Assembly (NCBI GenBank): GCA_029238215.1
Contig: JAQWGN010000017.1
Coordinates: 1-64,000, forward strand
From: Flavobacteriaceae bacterium
GTDB taxonomy: Bacteria; Bacteroidota; Bacteroidia; Flavobacteriales; Flavobacteriaceae
DNA length: 64,000 bases
Reading direction: 5' to 3'
The position numbers were made by a program, and so were the translations under genes. Numbering within the stretch: the stretch's first letter is position 1; each line of letters opens with the position of its first letter. Below the pieces are notes generated by a model. It worked only from the letters and a program-made list of their open reading frames with translations, was not told the origin of the DNA and searched no databases. Below, piece after piece: positions 18,601 through 25,198 of the stretch.

Positions 18601-18731
18601 TATGAAGCGGCACATGTTGATGTAGGGTTAAAGCTAGTTATTCCCGACGTTTGGACAATAGAGGCGTGAAGGATACTTGAAATACTGAGGATGAAAACTA
18701 CAGCAAAAGGCAGATAAAATGTACGTAACAT
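15639..18731 (-). CDS. T9SS type B-sorted repeat protein
   Basis: This 1,030-residue protein starts with a signal peptide (MLRTFYLPFAVVFILSISSILHAS) and an IPT/TIG-like region (residues ~25-110). About residues 190-760 are six or so Ig-like units of ~90 residues, each opening near SQTLCEGSA or LDQTLCEG and containing a GLPxGV turn and a IxGTPxxxI strand. Units 288-376/385-475 and 480-570/578-665 form a duplicated two-unit block. The last ~85 residues (ATVYNALSVNGDGLNETLIIENV ... GKLITTNGFINLV) are the CHU_C type B sorting domain. It is probably a filamentous surface protein exported with the PorP/SprF partner 2 bp downstream. Binding partner unknown. Confidence 0.85.
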   Translation of the reverse strand: MLRTFYLPFAVVFILSISSILHASIVQTSGITSFNPTSTCAASYNVITVLGSGFSDVVSVKIGVKPVSYTLVNDSTLQILNISGATSDHIIIETSTDSFTSPNELNIIELNSVLSSDASGVVCENTSITYAATGGSFYEFFVGGSSYGAVSPNNSITITPNAGQNIYAVAYDSSMSCSTISNVITAQIEPISSPVLLSSSANINVCNDDSLSANIIYQLTNGASDAVITGLPPGISAEINANNVIISGTPNVNASQDYNYVITPAGVPCVSSAFGTISVTINGSLNKTNSSGSTSQTLCEGSAIIPIEYVVGGGATSATVMGLPSGVAFDFDGTAGILSIEGTPSDNITAEQVYSFVVSTAGSNCVEQTSRGSITVEPLAQLSLMPSSGALDQILCEGDAITPILIALEGGTDIANISGLPNGINYALDAATQIVTISGGPTDPIDSFSEFSYVVSSISSSCTETTLQGIIKVNGDSTLTHVLSSGDTSQTLCEGSAIVPIEYVVGGGATSAAVTDLPNGVTFNFDAAAGILSIEGTPSDNITTEQLFSFAVATSGSNCVEQISRGSITVEPLAQLSLLPSSGALDQTLCEGEAITPILIALEGAADITNIAGLPNGLSHSFNSVTKILSVTGTPLANISSSVESLISFASSTTCNTSYLTGSLKINPESSVALISHLQTQNQLVCGVTPIEKIEYRLSDGATGVTVTGLPPGVDWSLSNTIIEIVGVPDNVVYETEFEYAIVAEGNGCSGLTTSSIIITPNTMDVPVAEEQQFFCVYDYPTINDIEVYANNLKWYSASGLEELSPDTLLVDGEVYYAHNEVIISEASAIDRYACRSFPTAITVFINDASAPQILEPSNSFCNDGLYTLKNIKVNVEQVVWYNSLISDVPLSLDTPLESMTYYAAAIDPETGCESTLRTDFEIEVNPCTATVYNALSVNGDGLNETLIIENVEYFPENELIVYNRNGRVVFKTSNYGVNGNFFKGYSNSNSSLGNAKLLPMGTYFYKFSFIRPLDGKLITTNGFINLVTN
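17003..17870. repeat. Intragenic supra-repeat (~580 bp period)
   Basis: The segment 17585-17870 closely repeats 17003-17290; for example, acatattcaataggg(a/g)(a/t)... segments recur about 580 bp apart. The block encodes two successive Ig-like units, so the repeat is AB-AB rather than a simple tandem. This suggests a recent block duplication, or correction by recombination. Confidence 0.75.
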
Positions 18732-18742
18732 TTAATTTTTTT

Positions 18743-18750
18743 CAAATATA
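18743..18750 (-). promoter_or_regulatory. -7 box (TATATTTG) of the repeat-protein / PorP operon
   Basis: The minus strand reads TATATTTG, an exact TAnnTTTG match, ending 11 bp before the ATG at 18731. Confidence 0.5.
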
Positions 18751-18842
18751 GTTAAATATTAATATTCAAAAAAAACACAAATAATAGACGAAGTTATTGA
18801 CTCAAAAAGAGTTAAAAAAAATAAAAGATAACAGAAAAAGTG

Positions 18843-19598
18843 CTAGCGATACCCTTCTTCTTTAAGCGCATTACTCATAAATGCATGCACTTCTTCCTTG
18901 AGTTTAGGAAGGTCTTCTTTTGTAAGTCCTTTGGTGTCGAAAGGGGCATGAACATTGGCACGTACGATGCCAGGCCTACCAATCCAGTATTTATACGAAA
19001 ACTGAAAAGGGAAACGCTTTTTACAATCGGGAAGTGTGATGGGCACTATGGGAATTTGATGTTCTATGGCTAAACTAAAAGCACCATTTTTAAAAGGCGC
19101 TAAAAACACATCAGGCTCTGGCACAAGGCCTTCAGGATACAGCATCATGTTAAACCCAATATCCAATTTTCTTTTGGCTTGTACATACACACTTTTTCTA
19201 CTCGCTGCACTATCGCGATTTACTAAAATAGCCGCACGCTTATAAATGGTAGCAAACAAAGGAACACGATCTAGCTCCATTTTCCCCACAAAAACCATGG
19301 GCCTTCTGACAGTCATAAATACCATCATAATGTCAATCATGCTTAGGTGATTGGCAATAAACACGTACTTTTTGCTGTAATCTAGACGCGTTTTATGACG
19401 AATACGTGGAATAAAACCCATGCCTAATAAGATAAATGGCGACCATAAAAAGCGAGCGATATAATAAATCCCTGGATACCACTTTTCTCGAGTAAGACAG
19501 AGTAGTAAGAAAGGGAAAAAAACAAAAACACCAACCCCCGCTAGTACGTAAAACCAAATATTCCAAAGCCCTAAAAGGAGCATACGAACATAAACCAT
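18843..19598 (-). CDS. plsC: 1-acyl-sn-glycerol-3-phosphate acyltransferase
   Basis: A membrane-bound PlsC-type acyltransferase of 251 residues that makes phosphatidic acid. The HX4D catalytic motif is NHLSMID; the second block is FVGKMELDRVP, and the substrate-binding block is LYPEG. Two hydrophobic N-terminal stretches (residues ~5-35 and ~42-60) anchor it. The start at 19598 lies five bases after an exact -7 box, so the next ATG (19583, MLLLGLWN) could instead be used. A second, distinct PlsC-like gene is at 56926-57657. Confidence 0.88.
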   Translation of the reverse strand: MVYVRMLLLGLWNIWFYVLAGVGVFVFFPFLLLCLTREKWYPGIYYIARFLWSPFILLGMGFIPRIRHKTRLDYSKKYVFIANHLSMIDIMMVFMTVRRPMVFVGKMELDRVPLFATIYKRAAILVNRDSAASRKSVYVQAKRKLDIGFNMMLYPEGLVPEPDVFLAPFKNGAFSLAIEHQIPIVPITLPDCKKRFPFQFSYKYWIGRPGIVRANVHAPFDTKGLTKEDLPKLKEEVHAFMSNALKEEGYR

Positions 19599-19603
19599 GG
19601 AGC

Positions 19604-19611
19604 CAAAAGTA
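19604..19611 (-). promoter_or_regulatory. -7 box (TACTTTTG) of plsC
   Basis: The minus strand reads TACTTTTG, with five bases between the box and the annotated ATG. The transcript would be nearly leaderless, or start translation at the second ATG. Confidence 0.5.
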
Positions 19612-19633
19612 AGGATTGATACGTGAAATCTGT

Positions 19634-19641
19634 TATTTTTG
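19634..19641 (+). promoter_or_regulatory. -7 box (TATTTTTG) of trpS
   Basis: TATTTTTG is an exact TAnnTTTG match 16 bp before the chosen trpS ATG at 19658. It supports that start, because the ORF-track start lies upstream of the box. Confidence 0.55.
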
Positions 19642-19657
19642 TGCAGACACGATTTCT

Positions 19658-20635
19658 ATGGCACGCATTCTTACGGGCATTCAAAGTACCGGAACACCAC
19701 ATTTGGGCAACCTTCTAGGCGCTATTTTACCAGCCATTGATATGGCAAGAACAAGCAAGGAAGAAGCATTTTTATTTATTGCAGACATGCATTCCCTTAC
19801 GCAGATAAAGGATGCAACTCAGCTTAAAGCAAACACCCAAGCAACTGCCGCCGCATGGCTTGCTTGTGGCCTCGACCCGGAAAAGGTCTGCTTTTACCGC
19901 CAGTCTGATGTGCCAGAGGTAACAGAGCTCGCATGGTATTTAAACTGTTGCTTTCCTTTTAATCGCCTAACACTTGCACATTCTTTTAAAGATAAATCCG
20001 ATAGATTAGAGGATGTAAATGCTGGGCTGTTTACTTATCCAATGCTGATGGCTGCCGATATTTTATTGTATGATGCCAATTGGGTTCCTGTTGGAAAAGA
20101 TCAATTACAACACCTTGAAATGGCTCGGGATGTTGCGAGCCGTTTTCATGCAATCTATGGCGAAACCTTTGTAATGCCTGAAGCAAAAATTCAAACCGAC
20201 ACACAATATATATTGGGAACCGACGGGACGAAAATGAGTAAGTCTAAAGACAATACCATTAATATCTTTTTACCAGAAAAAAAACTTCGCAAACAAGTCA
20301 TGTCAATCGCTACTGACAGCACGCCTCTTGAAGCCCCTAAAAACCCAGATAGCTGTACCGTTTTTGCGCTGTTTTCTCAACTTGCAACCAAAGAAGCGGT
20401 TGCTACTATGCGTACTCAGTACAAAGCAGGGGGCTTTGGCTATGGTCACGCCAAACAGGCATTGTTTGAAGCAATCTTAGAGCGATTCTCAGATGCTAGA
20501 ACACAATTCGATGCTTACATTCAAGATCCAGAAGCTTTGGAAATTCAACTTCAAAAAGGAGCCGAAAAGGCACGTGCTGTAGGACAGCCAGTCTTAAAGC
20601 GAGTGCGTGAAAAAATGGGGTTTGCTGCTAGGTAG
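19658..20635 (+). CDS. trpS: Tryptophanyl-tRNA synthetase
   Basis: A class I synthetase of 325 residues that charges tRNA-Trp. The start MARILTGIQSTGTPHLGNLLGA carries the HIGH-type motif (PHLGN), and KMSKSKDN is the KMSKS loop. DLLLYDANWVPVGKDQLQHLE-type residues of the tryptophan/ATP site are present. The upstream 14 codons in the ORF track include the promoter and are not translated. Its 3' end overlaps dprA (opposite strand) by 8 bp. Confidence 0.96.
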   Translation: MARILTGIQSTGTPHLGNLLGAILPAIDMARTSKEEAFLFIADMHSLTQIKDATQLKANTQATAAAWLACGLDPEKVCFYRQSDVPEVTELAWYLNCCFPFNRLTLAHSFKDKSDRLEDVNAGLFTYPMLMAADILLYDANWVPVGKDQLQHLEMARDVASRFHAIYGETFVMPEAKIQTDTQYILGTDGTKMSKSKDNTINIFLPEKKLRKQVMSIATDSTPLEAPKNPDSCTVFALFSQLATKEAVATMRTQYKAGGFGYGHAKQALFEAILERFSDARTQFDAYIQDPEALEIQLQKGAEKARAVGQPVLKRVREKMGFAAR

Positions 20636-21722
20636 TTTTAAATTGTTTACCTGCTTGGGCCATTACTACCCCCTTCATTTCCAACTGAAATAACAGACTT
20701 GCAACTTCGCCAACTTTTATAGAAGCCTCTAATGCAATAAGGTCAATATGTTTGGGGATATCACTCATATGGGCCAGCACTAATTTTTCTTTTTCGGTAA
20801 GCTCCACAAATAATTTGGGCTGATACACCGGCTTTGTTTGTTCGGTCCAACCTAAGGCATTGGCTACATCAATTCCAGAAGTAATACAGGCCGCCTGCTG
20901 TGTCTTAATTAAGCTTATGCATCCTTGAGCAGCCTTATCGTTTGGCCTCCCAGGGACAGCAAACACTTCGCGTTGATACCCAAGTGCATAGTATGCTGTG
21001 GTAAGCGCGCCTCCCTTATGTTTTGATTCAACGACAATGGTTGCTTGAGCCATCCCAGCAATAATCCGGTTGCGGCGTAAAAAATGAGTTCTTTGAAACG
21101 CCTCATTAGACCAAAACTCGCTTAAAAAACCACCCGTTTGTTCAATGTCACTTCGGTATTTTATATGCTCTTTGGGATAACAGCTTAAAATACCATGCCC
21201 TAAACACCCATAAGTAATGAGCTTATTTTCACGAGCGGCAAGCTGCGCTTCAATATCTATTCCATAAGCAAAGCCCGAAACAATTACAGGGTTGTATGCG
21301 GCCAGTTCTTCTATAAGTTTACGAACAAAAACCCGCCCTTGATGACTTGGCTGACGCGTCCCCACCACACTTATAATGCGTGTCGTATTAGGAATCGGTT
21401 GTCCGCTGTAAAAAAGAACGAGTGGTGCATCCGAACATTGGTTGAGCGTAGTTGGATAGCTTTCTTGACGAAAATCAATCCAATTGATATGGTACTTTTT
21501 AATGCGAGCAACTTCTTTTTCCGCTGCCACTAGTGCGGTATCTACAGCAACTTGCTTAAATGCTTTTGAGGTAGTTTTAGCATAAGGGTTCGTTGTTGTA
21601 TGTATTTTGTCAAATACTTCTTGTGCGCCACCAAAGTAACGGATGAGCTTTCGCGCGGTTATACAGCCAACTTTTGGGAGTTTAGTAAGCGCAAGCGTTG
21701 CAATAAGTTCGGAATGCTTCAT
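20628..21722 (-). CDS. dprA: DNA processing protein DprA
   Basis: DprA binds incoming single-stranded DNA and loads RecA during natural transformation. This 364-residue protein has an N-terminal SAM/HhH-like region (LPKVGCITARKLIRYFGGAQEVF), the Rossmann-like core with VVGTRQPSHQGR, SGFAYGIDIEAQ, RNRIIAGMAQATIVVESKHKGGALTTA, and a C-terminal winged-helix part (residues ~300-364). All core motifs are present, so the gene looks functional. It is convergent with trpS and divergent from the HU-SPOR gene. Confidence 0.95.
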   Translation of the reverse strand: MKHSELIATLALTKLPKVGCITARKLIRYFGGAQEVFDKIHTTTNPYAKTTSKAFKQVAVDTALVAAEKEVARIKKYHINWIDFRQESYPTTLNQCSDAPLVLFYSGQPIPNTTRIISVVGTRQPSHQGRVFVRKLIEELAAYNPVIVSGFAYGIDIEAQLAARENKLITYGCLGHGILSCYPKEHIKYRSDIEQTGGFLSEFWSNEAFQRTHFLRRNRIIAGMAQATIVVESKHKGGALTTAYYALGYQREVFAVPGRPNDKAAQGCISLIKTQQAACITSGIDVANALGWTEQTKPVYQPKLFVELTEKEKLVLAHMSDIPKHIDLIALEASIKVGEVASLLFQLEMKGVVMAQAGKQFKTT

Positions 21723-21778
21723 AAGATTTGGTGATTTAAAAATACAAAACTTGTTTTTTTGTTTTTGTCTAAAAAATG

Positions 21779-21786
21779 TACATTTG
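21779..21786 (+). promoter_or_regulatory. -33/-7 promoter (TTTG-N17-TACATTTG) of the HU-SPOR gene
   Basis: TACATTTG matches the -7 consensus exactly, with a TTTG 17 bp upstream (21758-21761), the full Bacteroidetes promoter pattern. Only four bases separate the box from the ATG at 21791. The ORF-track start MYICD is the promoter itself read as codons. Confidence 0.65.
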
Positions 21787-21790
21787 TGAC

Positions 21791-22705
21791 ATGCAGCTTA
21801 CAGCACACATACATTATTTGCTTTATCACCACGATTGCGTTACCGTTCCAGGTTTTGGCGCTTTTTTGGTAGAACAAAAGGAAGCCTATTATGACGCTGC
21901 AAAACAACGCTACTTTCCACCTTCAAAAGAGTTGTCGTTTAATGAAAAGCTACAATCTAACGATGGTATTCTAGCATCTCACTTATCCAAATCCTTCCAA
22001 ACCAGCTACGAACGTGCCGTGCTGGATGTGCATCAACAGATGATTGCTTGGAAAGAAAAGCTCGAAAAGGAAACCTTGACGATGGAATCTTTAGGGTCTT
22101 TTGAATTAAATCGAGAAAAAAAATTAGTGTTTACCCCTGCAAAAGGACTTAATTTCTTGGCGGCAAGCTACGCCCTCCACGATATCCCAGCCTATCCGAT
22201 TGTTCGTGGAGCATCTGAAATACCTACCACACCACCGGTATATTTTACGCTAGAGAAAAATAAATCGAGACGTCGTTTTGTGGGCTATGCAGCAGCAGTA
22301 GCTGGAATTGTTTCCTTACTTGCTGTTGGATCAAACGGGTATTTGGATCAACAAGCCGATGCGCAATGGCAAGCCGAACAAAGCCTTCGACAATCGGCTC
22401 GTGAACAAGCGTCCATGTCGGTTTACGATCTTGGGGAGTTGCCTGCGTTAACCATAAAACTTCCAAAAACTAAAGCTCCTGCTTTTTATATAGTAGCGGG
22501 ATCTTTTCGCAATGAATCAAATGCACAACGTTTGGTTAGCAGCTTGCAACGCAAGGGCCATACAAACGCTAGAAAACTGGATAAAACCGCAAAGGGATTT
22601 TACCAAGTTTCGTTTGCATCTTTTGCCACAAAACGCGAAGCCTATAACGCAAAGGCAAAGCTTACCCAAGGTCAGTATCCTGGCGCATGGGTTTTGAAAA
22701 AATAA
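21791..22705 (+). CDS. HU-CCDC81-like and SPOR domain protein
   Basis: This 304-residue protein begins with the prokaryotic HU-CCDC81 pattern (IHYLLYHHDCVTVPGFGAFLV). Charged linkers and a membrane segment follow (about residues 155-175, FVGYAAAVAGIVSLLAVGS). A C-terminal SPOR domain (residues ~230-304, FYIVAGSFRNESNAQRLVSSL ... ASFATKREAYNAKAKL) would bind denuded septal peptidoglycan. The family is common in Bacteroidetes and is expected in the inner membrane with SPOR outside; its cell-division role is inferred from SPOR. The start MQL is chosen because the upstream codons form the promoter. Confidence 0.87.
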   Translation: MQLTAHIHYLLYHHDCVTVPGFGAFLVEQKEAYYDAAKQRYFPPSKELSFNEKLQSNDGILASHLSKSFQTSYERAVLDVHQQMIAWKEKLEKETLTMESLGSFELNREKKLVFTPAKGLNFLAASYALHDIPAYPIVRGASEIPTTPPVYFTLEKNKSRRRFVGYAAAVAGIVSLLAVGSNGYLDQQADAQWQAEQSLRQSAREQASMSVYDLGELPALTIKLPKTKAPAFYIVAGSFRNESNAQRLVSSLQRKGHTNARKLDKTAKGFYQVSFASFATKREAYNAKAKLTQGQYPGAWVLKK

Positions 22706-22709
22706 TTTT

Positions 22710-23219
22710 ATGACACCCAAGCACCCTAAGGATTCCAAGACGGAAATGACCGACTTGGTATTGCCTTCAGACACAAATCCGATTAACAATTTATTTGGTG
22801 GGGAACTTCTTGCCCGTATGGATCGTGCAGCATGTATTGCTGCCCAGCGTCATTCAGGACATATCGTAGTTACGGCTTCGGTAAACCATGTACATTTTAG
22901 AAAGCCCGTCCCTTTGGGTAGTGTGCTTACTTTAGAAGCAAAAGTATCTAGAGCCTTTGGCACATCCATGGAGGTATTTATTGATGTATGGAAGGAAGAA
23001 CACGATAGCAAGGCTCGTGAAAAAGTAAATGAGGCCATCTATACTTTTGTGGCAGTTGACACACAGAATACGCCTGTGGAGGTTGCACCCATTGCCCCTG
23101 AAACAGCCTTGGAAAAAGAACGCTTTGATGGCGCATTGCGCCGCAGACAACTGAGTCTGATTTTGGCAGGTAAACTAAAGCCCGAAGATGCTACCGAACT
23201 AAAAGCGCTTTTTAGTTAA
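22710..23219 (+). CDS. Acyl-CoA thioesterase (hotdog fold)
   Basis: A 169-residue hotdog-fold hydrolase that releases free fatty acids from acyl-CoA. The YciA/BACH-type pattern is clear: LVLPSDTNPINNLFGGELLARMDRAACIAAQRHSG, then VTASVNHVHFRKPVPLGSVLTLEAKVSRAFGTSMEVFIDVW. The catalytic Asn/Asp region is intact. It follows the HU-SPOR gene by 4 bp and is probably cotranscribed. Substrate chain length is unknown. Confidence 0.9.
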   Translation: MTPKHPKDSKTEMTDLVLPSDTNPINNLFGGELLARMDRAACIAAQRHSGHIVVTASVNHVHFRKPVPLGSVLTLEAKVSRAFGTSMEVFIDVWKEEHDSKAREKVNEAIYTFVAVDTQNTPVEVAPIAPETALEKERFDGALRRRQLSLILAGKLKPEDATELKALFS

Positions 23220-23832
23220 GCACAGACCTCCTTTTTTATTCGAGCTGCTTAGACGGAGTTATACGTTTACGGATTCCTAAAACTACAATTCCCACTTTAT
23301 TCAAAAAACACCTAAAAAGATTAAAAAAGTAGTATTTTTGGACGTTTTTAGCCAAAAAAGAACAAAAAACTGCTTAAAATGCTGTTTTTTCCAATTCCCC
23401 CTTGCCTGTATTTTTTCAATTTGAGTTTTGTTACCGCTGAATGTCCCTTTATACGCATTAGGTTTTTCGTAAAAATTCCCTAAAATGGCTCAAAAACTGC
23501 CTGAAAAGAGCAATAAACACTCTTTTTTAGTCTAAAAACGCAAAAAAAACGATTTTCATGATTGCTGTAAAAATGCAGTCTCTACGAATATGGCTTCCTA
23601 ACCACCTTTTTTAGGGTTTTAACATTTAGTAAATCATCAAAATTTGTATAAAATGCCCTAAAATGAGTTAAAAACATATAAAAAAGCTCATTTTTGGGCT
23701 ATAATTGGCTGAAAAATGAAGAAACGTAGTTTTTGATAAACCAAAATTTTCCGCCTGCTAGCGCAAGGCGCTGTCTTGTGCTATTTTTAATGGTTTTTTC
23801 TTGGCACGAGAGAGTTTCTCACCCACTGGCGC

Positions 23833-23865
23833 GCGTCTGCCTGTCGGCAGACAGGTCTGTGACGC
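23833..23865. repeat. Overlapping palindrome element (CTGCCTGTCGGCAGACAGG)
   Basis: Two hairpins compete here: TCTGCC-TGTC-GGCAGA (23836-23851) and CCTGTC-GGCA-GACAGG (23840-23855). An outer pairing GCGTC (23833-23837) / GACGC (23861-23865) encloses them. The element is GC-rich in an AT-rich gap. I recall similar CTGCCTGTCGGCAGACAGG elements scattered between genes of other Bacteroidetes, but could not check it. Confidence 0.6.
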
Positions 23866-23999
23866 GTGACCAATCTTCGTAGTAGTTTTTTAAAAAAAGG
23901 GTGTGCTTTTTTGTGTCATAAGTAGGGTTAGGGGTATTTTAAAGACAATTATAAAATGATCTGCATTAAGTTTGCGTCTCTTACTATTAAAGTGTCTAA

Positions 24000-24023
24000 A
24001 AAAAGAGGTTAAAGTCTCTTTTT
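24000..24023 (-). terminator. Bidirectional-looking intrinsic terminator
   Basis: AAAAAGAG (24000-24007) and CTCTTTTT (24016-24023) form an eight-bp stem over an eight-base loop. On the minus strand it ends in a run of T and lies 80 bp after the stop codon of the EEP-family gene. It could also work on the plus strand. Confidence 0.55.
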
Positions 24024-24103
24024 CATGATTGAAAAACACAGATGTAAAGAATAAATTAGAAGTAAGAAAATACTTATAAAAGATTTTATTTTAAAATTAA
24101 AAG

Positions 24104-25150
24104 CTAACGCACCTCCCGTATCAAATAGGCATACACGGGGAAGTGATCGCTATAGCCACCTGTAAACCTTCCGCTGGAAAAACTCCGAAACGGATAACCT
24201 TTATAAGGCCCTGTTTTTGTGATAAGAAAGGGTTTGTTGTAAATACCTGCTTTCCAAAACCGCCACCCTGTTGTTTTTAAAAGCCCTGCAGACACATGCA
24301 TTTGGTCTAGGACATGCCAGCGGTCTCTGTAGCTCGATGTACCAAGCCCTTTCTTATAAAACGAGTACATGGGATTATAGAAATTGTTTTTTTTAAGCGC
24401 CATGTTTTTTTTACCAACAGCCTTAAATACCTCCGCAATACTTTTATTAGTAGGGTCATCATTGAAATCCCCCATGTTTATAATTTTGGCTGCTGGATTT
24501 TGGTGTAAAATGGAGTCCGCTATTTTTTTATTTAACGCAGCGGCTTCCAATCGGGCGGGTTCACTCCGATTTTGACCACCACTGCGGGAAGGCCAGTGAT
24601 TGACAATAAAATAGAACGGCTCTTTTTCGAGTAACCCATGAACAAGAAGTTGGTCACGGGTATAATCGCGCTCCCCATCAGCATCATAAAGGCGTAGGCC
24701 GTAGTTTTTAAACGAAAGCGGAAGAAAGCGATTCTTTTGGTAGATTAAAGCCACATCGATGCCACGCTCATCTGGGGAATCAAAATGAATAATCCCATAG
24801 TCAAAGGGTTTTAATGCAGCGGATTCTATCACATCTTGCACCACCTGCCGATTTTCTACTTCGCAAAGGCCAATAATAGCCGGAGGATGGTTTGCTGTTT
24901 CTCGACCAATAGTTGCCAATACTTGTGCCACATTGACCACCTTTTTATGATACACCGCTTTGGTCCAACGGTCTCGCCCTGTAGGGGTTCGATCATCATC
25001 TCGAGTATTGGGATTATTTAGTGTATCAAACAAGTTTTCTACGTTGTAAAAAGCAACGCTTAGTACTTCGTATTTTTTGTCATTTTGCTGGCAGAAGATA
25101 AAACAGGCACCAACAAAAAAAAGTAAGAAAAAGAGGCTAATGGAGCGCAT
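24104..25150 (-). CDS. Secreted endonuclease/exonuclease/phosphatase family protein
   Basis: A 348-residue EEP-fold hydrolase. The N-terminus MRSISLFFLLFFVGACFIFC is hydrophobic with cysteines after small residues, so secretion, possibly as a lipoprotein, is likely. Metal and catalytic motifs are visible: VAFYNVENLFDT, IIGLCEVENRQV, NHWPSRSGGQNRSEPARLEAA, INMGDFNDDPTNKS and a final SDHFPVYAY. The family cleaves phosphodiester or phosphoester bonds in nucleic acids or lipids. It is divergent from a TonB receptor, with DUF5689 and YHYH lipoproteins beyond. This suggests extracellular hydrolysis coupled to uptake; the true substrate is unknown. Confidence 0.88.
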   Translation of the reverse strand: MRSISLFFLLFFVGACFIFCQQNDKKYEVLSVAFYNVENLFDTLNNPNTRDDDRTPTGRDRWTKAVYHKKVVNVAQVLATIGRETANHPPAIIGLCEVENRQVVQDVIESAALKPFDYGIIHFDSPDERGIDVALIYQKNRFLPLSFKNYGLRLYDADGERDYTRDQLLVHGLLEKEPFYFIVNHWPSRSGGQNRSEPARLEAAALNKKIADSILHQNPAAKIINMGDFNDDPTNKSIAEVFKAVGKKNMALKKNNFYNPMYSFYKKGLGTSSYRDRWHVLDQMHVSAGLLKTTGWRFWKAGIYNKPFLITKTGPYKGYPFRSFSSGRFTGGYSDHFPVYAYLIREVR

Positions 25151-25198
25151 AGCATGGTTTAAAAATATTTTTTAAATTTAGTCAATATCCCAAATATC

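Larger units (their letters stand above)
23220..24103. other. Gene-free AT-rich region with degenerate repeats
   Basis: No ORF of the ORF track and no protein I recognise falls in these 884 bases. The stretch is rich in A and T runs and has three loosely similar blocks opening CCTAAAA (at 23311, 23479 and 23657, about 170-180 bp apart), each followed by AAAAAC-rich and AAAAAGC-like sequence. It also carries a GC-rich palindromic element at 23833-23865 and a terminator near 24000-24023. I see no RNA family I can name. Confidence 0.6.

Noticed and set aside
15639-18731. Regular repeats that could be mistaken for a CRISPR array
   Set aside because: They are ~90-residue protein repeats in one open frame with a signal peptide and sorting domain; unit length and lack of short identical repeats exclude CRISPR.
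23220-24103. Insertion sequence or MITE with terminal inverted repeats
   Set aside because: I found no transposase fragment, matching inverted ends or target-site duplication.
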